Source: Bacteroidales bacterium | GTDB lineage: Bacteria > Bacteroidota > Bacteroidia > Bacteroidales > WCHB1-69 | DNA length: 64,000 nt | Reading direction: 5' to 3' | Assembly: GCA_017615795.1 (NCBI GenBank) | Contig: JAFZZK010000045.1 | Span: 1-64,000, forward strand | In this document: positions 1 to 5,943 of the stretch, in pieces | How positions within the stretch are numbered: position 1 is the stretch's first letter | Layout: the number at the start of each line of letters is the position of its first letter | The notes under the pieces: generated by a model | Database searches by the model: none | Told to the model about the DNA's origin: nothing | What the model saw: the letters and a program-made list of their open reading frames with translations, nothing else | Made by a program: the position numbers and the translations under genes

Positions 1-438
1 ATCTGCAATAACTTCGGCAACAACCCTGGCGAGCTCATCAATGTCTTACATCAAACGCAGGACTTCCTCGGTTATCTGCCGGCAGAGGTTCAGGAGTTGA
101 TTGCGGAGAGACTGCACATGCCGACCGCCAAGGTTTACGGCGTGGTTTCCTTCTACGCATTCTTCACCATGACGCCGAAGGGCAAATACCCTGTATCCGT
201 ATGCATGGGTACCGCATGTTATGTGCGTGGCGGCGAGAAGATCCTGGACGCCTTCAAGAAAGAGTTGGGCGTGGAGGTTGGCCAAACCGATGCCAACGGT
301 CTCTTCTCCCTCACCTCTTTGCGTTGCGTGGGCGCCTGCGGTCTGGCCCCTGTCGCCCTCGTTGACGGCAAGGTGTTCGGTCGTCTGGCTCCTGCCATGG
401 TCAAGGACATTGTCAAGGAGTACAGAGAAATGGAATAA
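1..438 (+). CDS. NuoE/HndA/HydC-type [2Fe-2S] subunit, 5' partial
   Basis: This is the C-terminal 145 residues of a thioredoxin-fold [2Fe-2S] protein; the frame is open to the window edge, so the true start lies upstream. The cluster ligands are visible as CMGTAC (C-x4-C) followed by CVGAC (C-x3-C), the pattern of the complex I 24 kDa subunit and of the small subunit of NAD(P)-linked [FeFe] hydrogenases. Such proteins pass electrons between a NuoF-like flavoprotein and the partner enzyme in the cytoplasm. Because hydF, a [FeFe]-hydrogenase maturase, lies in the same window, a hydrogenase role is more likely than complex I, but the partner genes are outside the window. It is the last gene of its transcript, being followed by a strong terminator. 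Confidence 0.85.
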   Translation: MCNNFGNNPGELINVLHQTQDFLGYLPAEVQELIAERLHMPTAKVYGVVSFYAFFTMTPKGKYPVSVCMGTACYVRGGEKILDAFKKELGVEVGQTDANGLFSLTSLRCVGACGLAPVALVDGKVFGRLAPAMVKDIVKEYREME

Positions 439-461
439 TTCCTCATTTTCCATACTTGAGA

Positions 462-490
462 GGGCAGCCTTCGGGTTGCCCTTTTTTTTA
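462..490 (+). terminator. Rho-independent terminator after the [2Fe-2S] subunit gene
   Basis: An 8-bp stem (GGGCAGCC with GGTTGCCC, one G-T pair) closes a TTCG tetraloop and is followed by a run of eight T. It separates the hydrogenase-type operon from the lipoprotein gene downstream. Confidence 0.9.
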
Positions 491-525
491 GAGCCAATGA
501 AGTTTAAATATTAAATACAAATACA

Positions 526-1455
526 ATGAAAAAATTACTTGTTTGCATCTTAGCCGCCCTGATGCTCGCAGCATGCCAGGATTCCGAGAAACAACTGCGC
601 CAACGCGCCACCGAACTCTGCCAATACATCCCCGATCACGAACTGCTGGAGCAGTCGAAAGAGTATCTGACTGCCGATTTTTACGCCGTTTTAGACACTC
701 TCTTCAACAAACTGCCCGAGTTTGAAGCCATGGACCACGAATGGCTCTACTATTTCGTGACAGGCAATGGCGGAACCATCGCGGACTACGAGGTGACCAG
801 CGTGGAACTAAACGACAAAACCCATGCCGTGGCTACCCTGAAAGTGCGGCAAAAATGGGAAGACGGTTCCTTCGATGAGACCTCCGACGTGGAGGAGCAT
901 AAGCTATATATGGAAAAGGTGAATGGAAAATGGCTTATGGCTGACTTCGACGGGCACAAGCAGGACTGCATCCGTCACATCGCCATCAGTCACAAAGAAC
1001 AGGCCCTGCGCGACGCCATCAGCGACTATTTGGAGAAAGAGACCGGCGCCCATTACCTGAAGGGCGAAATCTGCATTCCCCAGCTGATGATAGTGAGCAC
1101 CGAGGAGCAGGAAAACCAGACAAAAGTCTGGGGCGATTTCTGGGTGTTCTGGTATAATGTGGCCGGCGACACACTCAAGACCGTATCCGGCGGCAATCAC
1201 TCGGGCTGCATGACGCTGCAACCGCAGAACGGCACACTGACGGTGACCCATTTCGAACAAACCGTGGATGGTGCCGGCAACGATGCCAGCGCAAGACAGA
1301 TCTTCGGCGACCATTATGACATCTTCCAGAACATGCATTCCAATGATGGCGTCAGGGAGGCCGTCCGGAAGGAACAACTGCAGGAGTATGTACGCCGCCA
1401 CAAACTCAACACAAAATACTACCAAGACCACGGATGGGAGGCCGTGGCGTTATAA
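526..1455 (+). CDS. Lipoprotein of unknown function, 309 aa
   Basis: I do not recognise the family. The N-terminus is a lipoprotein signal peptide with lipobox LAAC, so Cys17 would be lipidated and the protein anchored in the envelope. The mature part is hydrophilic and rich in acidic and aromatic residues, with no transmembrane segment. Residues around 75-145 read like a small alpha+beta domain (repeated short strands ending in KWLMADFDGHK), reminiscent of the NTF2-like or DUF4878-type lipoprotein domains of Bacteroidetes, but this is only an impression. It has its own transcription unit between a terminator and the yceD promoter. The ATG follows an AT-rich leader without a Shine-Dalgarno sequence. 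Confidence 0.75.
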   Translation: MKKLLVCILAALMLAACQDSEKQLRQRATELCQYIPDHELLEQSKEYLTADFYAVLDTLFNKLPEFEAMDHEWLYYFVTGNGGTIADYEVTSVELNDKTHAVATLKVRQKWEDGSFDETSDVEEHKLYMEKVNGKWLMADFDGHKQDCIRHIAISHKEQALRDAISDYLEKETGAHYLKGEICIPQLMIVSTEEQENQTKVWGDFWVFWYNVAGDTLKTVSGGNHSGCMTLQPQNGTLTVTHFEQTVDGAGNDASARQIFGDHYDIFQNMHSNDGVREAVRKEQLQEYVRRHKLNTKYYQDHGWEAVAL

Positions 1456-1492
1456 AATAAGATCACATTAAAACTTCCCGAAAACAATCTGA

Positions 1493-1520
1493 TTGTATAA
1501 TCAAAAAAAGTGTATATTTG
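1493..1520 (+). promoter_or_regulatory. Promoter of yceD-rpmF
   Basis: TATATTTG at 1513-1520 matches the Bacteroidetes -7 element, with TTG at 1493-1495, 17 bp upstream. The yceD ATG is 19 bp beyond the -7 box. Confidence 0.75.
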
Positions 1521-1539
1521 CACCCCTAATTTTTGAGCG

Positions 1540-2088
1540 ATGGAAGAAAAGGAGATAAGAGAACAATTCAAGCTTCGTTTATCAGGAGTTGAAGATGGAA
1601 CTTATTGCTATTCTGCAAATTGCAACAAAGCGTTCTTTGAACTCGCGGAAATCTCCGATGTGCGCGACGGCAAGCTCGACTTGCGGATTGAAATGCACAA
1701 AACTGAAAAATTGGTCACTGTAGACTGCCAATTCAAGGGTTTCGTCATTGCTCCGTGCGACCGTTGCCTGCTGCCTGTCTCGCTGCCGATGGACTTCGAA
1801 CAGCGCCTTATTGTCAAGCTCGTACCCACTGTGGAAGAGGGCGAAAACGATGATGACGACGACATTTGGGTCTTGGACGAGAACACCTACGAACTCGACC
1901 TGTTCCAATTCGTCTATGAATCCATCTTCCTGGCACTGCCCATGCAAATCCTCCATCCGGACGACGAGAACGGGAAATCCACTTGCGACCCCGCTGTGCT
2001 GGCCAAGCTGCAAGAACTGTCAAAGAAGGAGAACGACCAAGAGACCGATCCCCGATGGGATGCACTGAAAAACTTGAAACTCGATTAA
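1540..2088 (+). CDS. yceD: YceD/DUF177 family protein
   Basis: This 182-residue protein belongs to the YceD (DUF177) family, linked to accumulation of 23S rRNA in bacteria and plastids. The family signature CDRC is visible (Cys73, Cys76) within a segment reading APCDRCLLPV, followed by an acidic stretch (EGENDDDDD) typical of the family. A second conserved segment begins near STCDPAVLAKL. The strongest support is context: it sits 23 bp upstream of rpmF, the classic yceD-rpmF pairing. It is cytoplasmic, with no signal peptide or membrane segment. Confidence 0.88.
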   Translation: MEEKEIREQFKLRLSGVEDGTYCYSANCNKAFFELAEISDVRDGKLDLRIEMHKTEKLVTVDCQFKGFVIAPCDRCLLPVSLPMDFEQRLIVKLVPTVEEGENDDDDDIWVLDENTYELDLFQFVYESIFLALPMQILHPDDENGKSTCDPAVLAKLQELSKKENDQETDPRWDALKNLKLD

Positions 2089-2111
2089 TATAAACATAAA
2101 AAACACATACT

Positions 2112-2300
2112 ATGCCCAATCCAAAAAGAAGACACTCAGCAATGAGAAGAGATAAGAGAAGAGCACACGATTTCATCACGGCTCCCCAGTTAACCACTTG
2201 CAGTCACTGTGGCGCCCCCATCCTCACACACCGCGTGTGCCCGGAGTGTGGTTACTATAGAGGCAAACAAGCCATTGAGGTCGGCGGAACCGCTGAATAA
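2112..2300 (+). CDS. rpmF: 50S ribosomal protein L32
   Basis: A 62-residue basic protein starting MPNPKRRHSAMRRDKRR, the canonical L32 N-terminus. Two zinc-ribbon knuckles (CSHC and CPEC) are present, so this is the zinc-binding (C+) form rather than the cysteine-free paralogue made under zinc limitation. Length is normal for the family. It is co-transcribed with yceD. Confidence 0.97.
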   Translation: MPNPKRRHSAMRRDKRRAHDFITAPQLTTCSHCGAPILTHRVCPECGYYRGKQAIEVGGTAE

Positions 2301-2312
2301 TCTCATAACTTG

Positions 2313-2320
2313 TATATTTG
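2313..2320 (+). promoter_or_regulatory. Promoter -7 element of rdgB
   Basis: TATATTTG, preceded by AT-rich sequence and 57 bp upstream of the rdgB ATG. I see no clear TTG at the expected upstream distance. Confidence 0.6.
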
Positions 2321-2376
2321 TAATATTTTAGGTTAGATGACATAAGCAATTATGCCATCTTTTTCTGTTTATAAAC

Positions 2377-2946
2377 ATGAATATCGTCTTCGCATCCCAC
2401 AATCAGCACAAGACCGAAGAGGTCCGACAAATCTTGGGCTCCAAGTGGCATCTCCGCAACCTGCACGACCTTGGCCAGACCGAGGAGATTCCCGAGACTT
2501 CCGACACTCTTCAGGGCAACGCCCTCCAGAAGGCGCAATACGTGTTCGACAAGTATCACGTCGACTGCTTCGCCGACGACACCGGCCTTGAAGTGGAAGC
2601 CTTGGGCGGCGCTCCGGGCGTCTATTCCGCCCGCTACGCCGGCGAGCACTGCACCTATGCAGACAATGTCAACAAACTCTTGCTCGAAATGAAGGGCAAG
2701 ACCAACCGCCGCGCCTGTTTCAAGACCGTCGTGACCCTCATCCTCAACGGGGAAACCCACTACTTCGAGGGACGCGTGGACGGCACCATTATCGAGACGC
2801 CACGCGGCACCGACGGGTTCGGCTACGACCCCGTGTTCATGCCTGACGGCTACACGGAAACTTTTGCGGAAATGTCAGCCGAAGAGAAAAACAAAATCAG
2901 CCACCGCGGCAGAGCAATGGCTAAATTGGTGGAATTTTTAGGGTAA
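2377..2946 (+). CDS. rdgB: RdgB/HAM1 XTP/dITP diphosphatase
   Basis: A house-cleaning pyrophosphatase that hydrolyses non-canonical purine nucleoside triphosphates (dITP, XTP) to monophosphates, keeping them out of DNA and RNA. At 189 residues it has normal length. Visible family motifs are SHNQHKTEEV at the N-terminus (nucleotide-binding S/T-x-N...K), FADDTGLEVEAL (metal-binding acidic residues) and GFGYDPVF. The chosen start places this motif directly at the N-terminus, as in homologues. It is monocistronic, ending 63 bp from the convergent MbnP-like gene. Confidence 0.95.
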   Translation: MNIVFASHNQHKTEEVRQILGSKWHLRNLHDLGQTEEIPETSDTLQGNALQKAQYVFDKYHVDCFADDTGLEVEALGGAPGVYSARYAGEHCTYADNVNKLLLEMKGKTNRRACFKTVVTLILNGETHYFEGRVDGTIIETPRGTDGFGYDPVFMPDGYTETFAEMSAEEKNKISHRGRAMAKLVEFLG

Positions 2947-3009
2947 TTTCCCGCTTTGCATATCCTCGTCGCCTGTTCCCCTTTGGCCTGCAACACCGTT
3001 TCCTGAAAA

Positions 3010-3786
3010 TCAGCGGGATATTGTTTTTTCACAAGAGAACACGCTGCGCCCGTTGTCACGCAACAGCTCCTGCGCCGCCTGGTTCTGCATGATGCTGCCA
3101 CCGTGGACATTGAAATCGAAGAGATGCGGATCTGTAAACCACTGGTTGATGTCCATCTGCAACTGCAAGGCAGCAATTTCATCTTTTTTCACAACAAAAT
3201 TGTCAAGAGGCAAGGTTACCGTGAAATTGTTATCCACAAACCCCGTAATTTGGCCTTCTGCATCGCGTTGCTGGCCTATACCCGTATGCAGGTTGTACGG
3301 CCTTTGTACGCCGTCTGAGGCTAGCCACCAGCCGTTTATTTTCATATAGTGATATCCACCACCGAGAGCGGCTGGCCAGCTCATTGCATTCTCCGGCGCA
3401 TTAGGATAGGCATTTGTCACGTTCAAGTCGGGAGCCAGTCCAAACGTGAAGGCGATTTCGCGATAAGTGCCCGTTGGAATATCATCGCCAGGACACCAAT
3501 TCAGGGTAGAAAGGATGTCGGCGTCGACATAGTGTGCCTCGTGGTCGGCGAGCAGACACACACAGGTGCCGTCAGAGCGCGTCAACACAACGCGCGATAT
3601 GAAATACTGAGCCTCTGTCACGCTGTAAAGATTGCCCGCCGCATTGGTGTACAGCACGGCATCTTGCTGCAATGGAGCCCCATCCACGACAAAAGAAAAG
3701 TCGATCTGCATCCTGCCTGTAGGCTTGTGGCAGGACGCAAAAAGGAAAAGTGCAGCAAGCATCAAAAGTTTACCACTCGTCTTCAT
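3010..3786 (-). CDS. MbnP-family lipoprotein
   Basis: A 258-residue lipoprotein (lipobox FASC, Cys19) whose mature sequence matches the MbnP-like family: an N-terminal beta strand reading QIDFSFVVDG, then AQYFISRVVL, and a later segment reading YHYMKINGWW. Founding MbnP proteins of methanotrophs work with the di-haem enzyme MbnH in copper handling; Bacteroidetes carry many relatives of unknown substrate. No MbnH-like peroxidase is nearby, so copper binding should not be assumed. Its ATG lies inside the end of the upstream DUF4468 gene (17-bp overlap), implying translational coupling. It is the last gene of the folA operon. Confidence 0.75.
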   Translation of the reverse strand: MKTSGKLLMLAALFLFASCHKPTGRMQIDFSFVVDGAPLQQDAVLYTNAAGNLYSVTEAQYFISRVVLTRSDGTCVCLLADHEAHYVDADILSTLNWCPGDDIPTGTYREIAFTFGLAPDLNVTNAYPNAPENAMSWPAALGGGYHYMKINGWWLASDGVQRPYNLHTGIGQQRDAEGQITGFVDNNFTVTLPLDNFVVKKDEIAALQLQMDINQWFTDPHLFDFNVHGGSIMQNQAAQELLRDNGRSVFSCEKTISR

Positions 3787-4324
3787 ACACTTCGGGGGGG
3801 AGCATACCCTCTGTCAATGATTCAATAAGCTCGTTGATTTGTTTGTCAATCTGATTGAGCCACTCATACTGAGACGGAGACCAATAAGGGCTGTCGGTCT
3901 TGAACCAATTCTCAATGGGTGCGGCGGATTGGGCTCGTTCATTGAAGTCGGTGATTGTATAACGATAGCGGTTTTCGCGGCATTCCAACTTGAAATTGTA
4001 ATAGACGATGTTTTTCGCCATCATCGTGCCATCCTTCTGTTTGGAGTATATACGCACGCTGGAACGCATGTTTATCACGCATTTCGTGCTGTCGGCACTC
4101 TTAACGACCTCGTTGGTATTCTTATAGAATTTTTTTACCCACGTCATTGCTCTGTCGTACAACACTTTGGGAGTTCCTTCCTGTTTAACCACATCTTGAT
4201 ACGTCACCAAGTGGGTGCGTTCATCGATGGGAAGCGCCGGCTCGGGCAATTCTGTCTTGGGCTTCTGGGCGGCTGCACAAAGCACCGTAGCCAACATAAT
4301 TAGTGACAATGTTATCTTTTTCAT
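3770..4324 (-). CDS. DUF4468 domain periplasmic protein
   Basis: A 184-residue exported protein: a signal peptide (MKKITLSLIMLATVLCAAAQ) is followed by a single DUF4468-like domain, seen in the family-typical pattern of a segment AMTWVKKFYKN, then IRIYSKQKDG-type strands and a tyrosine-rich strand (NIVYYNFKLECRENRYRYTI). The domain is common in Bacteroidetes secreted proteins and has no known biochemical role. It is 9 bp downstream of folA and overlaps the following MbnP-like gene by 17 bp, so the three are likely co-transcribed. Confidence 0.75.
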   Translation of the reverse strand: MKKITLSLIMLATVLCAAAQKPKTELPEPALPIDERTHLVTYQDVVKQEGTPKVLYDRAMTWVKKFYKNTNEVVKSADSTKCVINMRSSVRIYSKQKDGTMMAKNIVYYNFKLECRENRYRYTITDFNERAQSAAPIENWFKTDSPYWSPSQYEWLNQIDKQINELIESLTEGMLPPEVYEDEW

Positions 4325-4333
4325 AGGTTTGGT

Positions 4334-4822
4334 TTATTTTCTGATCAGAATCTGGAAAAAGAGATTGTAAACATTCTTCTCGTCCTTGCGGACATATACG
4401 TTATCCACTAACGACCACTCCTCGTCTTTTATTGTAGGGAAATAGACATCCGCCGTAAAGTCTGACATAATGCGCGTGATATACAGTTTTTGGGCGAATG
4501 GCATGAACAAACGGTACATGGTGGCACCACCCATCACGAAGACCTCATCCTCGTCCTTGACCATTTCCATGGCTCGTTCAATGGAGTGGACGGTCTCACA
4601 GTCGGGAAACTCGATATCTTCGAGGGTGACAACGATGTTGCGGCGGTTGGGCAGCGGTTTCTTGGGCAGTGACTCCCACGTGCGGTCGCCCATGATGACG
4701 GCATGACCGGAGGTGATTTCCTTGAAATGCTTGAGGTCAATGGGAAGATGGCAGAGCAGCTGGTTCTGATAGCCAAGTTCATAGTTGTTGCCAATGGCGG
4801 CAATCATGCTGAGGTTTTCCAT
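4334..4822 (-). CDS. folA: Dihydrofolate reductase
   Basis: A 162-residue DHFR that reduces dihydrofolate to tetrahydrofolate with NADPH in the cytoplasm. Visible motifs are the N-terminal [17 protein letters not shown] (active-site loop with the Trp-to-Tyr variation seen in some DHFRs), [14 protein letters not shown] (NADPH binding), and [13 protein letters not shown]. It begins the operon with DUF4468 and MbnP-like genes. The leader contains a -7 box that forms one arm of a perfect inverted repeat shared with the divergent smpB promoter. Confidence 0.95.
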   Translation of the reverse strand: MENLSMIAAIGNNYELGYQNQLLCHLPIDLKHFKEITSGHAVIMGDRTWESLPKKPLPNRRNIVVTLEDIEFPDCETVHSIERAMEMVKDEDEVFVMGGATMYRLFMPFAQKLYITRIMSDFTADVYFPTIKDEEWSLVDNVYVRKDEKNVYNLFFQILIRK

Positions 4823-4837
4823 AGGAGTGGTTTTTAT

Positions 4838-4874
4838 GGCGGCAAAAATACAAAAAAATCGTATTTTTGCCGCC
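4838..4874. promoter_or_regulatory. Mirror-image divergent promoters for folA and smpB
   Basis: A perfect 14-bp inverted repeat, GGCGGCAAAAATAC (4838-4851) and its complement (4861-4874), is separated by 9 bp. Each arm contains TATTTTTG, one reading left into folA (4843-4850) and one right into smpB (4862-4869). The two ATGs are 15 and 11 bp outside the arms, so both leaders are very short. Confidence 0.7.
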
Positions 4875-4885
4875 TTGGAACAACT

Positions 4886-5344
4886 ATGGGTAATAACAAG
4901 GAAAACACACAGATTGCCATCAAGAACCGTAAGGCGGAGTATCAGTATTTCCTGCTGACCTCCTTCACGGCGGGTATTGTGTTGACGGGCACCGAAATCA
5001 AGTCCATCCGGGCGGGGCGCGCCAACATCACGGATGCTTATTGCTCATTCATCAATGGTGAGTTGTGGGTTCACAACATGCACGTCAGCGAATATGCCGC
5101 AGGCAGCTACAACAACCATTTGCCCAAGCGCGACCGCAAGCTGCTGCTCAACAAGAAAGAGATGCGCAAATTGCTTATCAAGCTCAACGAGCGTGGTTTC
5201 ACCATCGTGCCCACCCTGCTCTGGATCAACGAAAACGGCTACGCCAAACTCGATATTTCCCTCGCACGAGGCAAGAAACTTTACGATAAACGCGAGAGTA
5301 TCAAGGAAAAAGACGAACGCCGCCGCAAAATGCAAGAAGAATGA
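4886..5344 (+). CDS. smpB: SsrA-binding protein SmpB
   Basis: The tmRNA partner that delivers SsrA RNA to stalled ribosomes. The 152-residue product has the family blocks [37 protein letters not shown] and the basic C-terminal tail [18 protein letters not shown] that becomes helical in the decoding centre. The frame is open further upstream, but the ATG at 4886 is chosen because the earlier codons overlap the divergent folA gene and its promoter. The stop codon overlaps the next gene start (ATGA). Confidence 0.96.
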   Translation: MGNNKENTQIAIKNRKAEYQYFLLTSFTAGIVLTGTEIKSIRAGRANITDAYCSFINGELWVHNMHVSEYAAGSYNNHLPKRDRKLLLNKKEMRKLLIKLNERGFTIVPTLLWINENGYAKLDISLARGKKLYDKRESIKEKDERRRKMQEE

Positions 5345-5715
5345 ACCCGACCGACGACAACATGAACGAACTGCTGCCACTGCCCGACTCCTTTGACAAC
5401 AAGGAGAAGTTATACTATAGCATTGGTGAAACGGCAAAAATGTTCAACCTGCCCGTTTCCACCCTCCGTTACTGGGAGAACGAGTTCGACATGATCAAGC
5501 CGCGCAAGAACAAGAAAGGCGACCGTTTCTTCTCCAAGAACGACATCTCCATTATCCGCACCATCCATTATCTTACCAAAGTCAAAGGCTTTACCTTGAA
5601 GGGTGCAAAGGATGCCCTGAAGACCAATTTTGTGCAGGAGGCTGAGAATGCAGCCATCATCGAGTCATTGACCAGAATCAAGGAGATGCTGTTGCAAATC
5701 CGGGACAACCTGTAA
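5341..5715 (+). CDS. MerR-family transcriptional regulator
   Basis: A 124-residue DNA-binding protein. Residues about 25-95 form a MerR winged helix-turn-helix ([20 protein letters not shown], then WENEF and the wing [17 protein letters not shown]), followed by a short helix that could dimerise. There is no C-terminal effector domain and no cysteine cluster, so the inducer is unknown. Proteins of this short form are near-universal in Bacteroidetes. The start codon overlaps the smpB stop by 4 bp, indicating translational coupling with the ribosome-rescue gene. Confidence 0.88.
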   Translation: MNPTDDNMNELLPLPDSFDNKEKLYYSIGETAKMFNLPVSTLRYWENEFDMIKPRKNKKGDRFFSKNDISIIRTIHYLTKVKGFTLKGAKDALKTNFVQEAENAAIIESLTRIKEMLLQIRDNL

Positions 5716-5887
5716 CCACCCCACTTCCCCTGCATTAATTCGACAAGTTTCAAACAACCATCTTTTTCACCGAAGAAAAAGAGGATTTGTTCGCTTTCAA
5801 TATTCTTGTAGCATTTTTTCAGTTTTCCGCATCTATTCATTGAATAGTCATCCAAAACAGAAAAAAAACGTTTTTGCATTTTTATTA

Positions 5888-5916
5888 TTGAACATTCATG
5901 TTTTTTATTAAATTTG
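5888..5916 (+). promoter_or_regulatory. Promoter of the type B T9SS cargo gene
   Basis: TAAATTTG at 5909-5916 with TTG at 5888-5890, 18 bp apart. The upstream in-frame TTG at 5914 lies inside this box, which rules it out as a start codon. The rest of the 228-bp gap after merR is AT-rich and shows only a weak CTTTTTC/GAAAAAG hairpin near 5762-5781. Confidence 0.75.
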
Positions 5917-5943
5917 CAACGGATTTTGTCAACACATTTTACC

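Noticed and set aside
5914..5943. Upstream TTG start of the CUB/P-domain protein
   Set aside because: The TTG is part of the -7 promoter box, so it is not translated.
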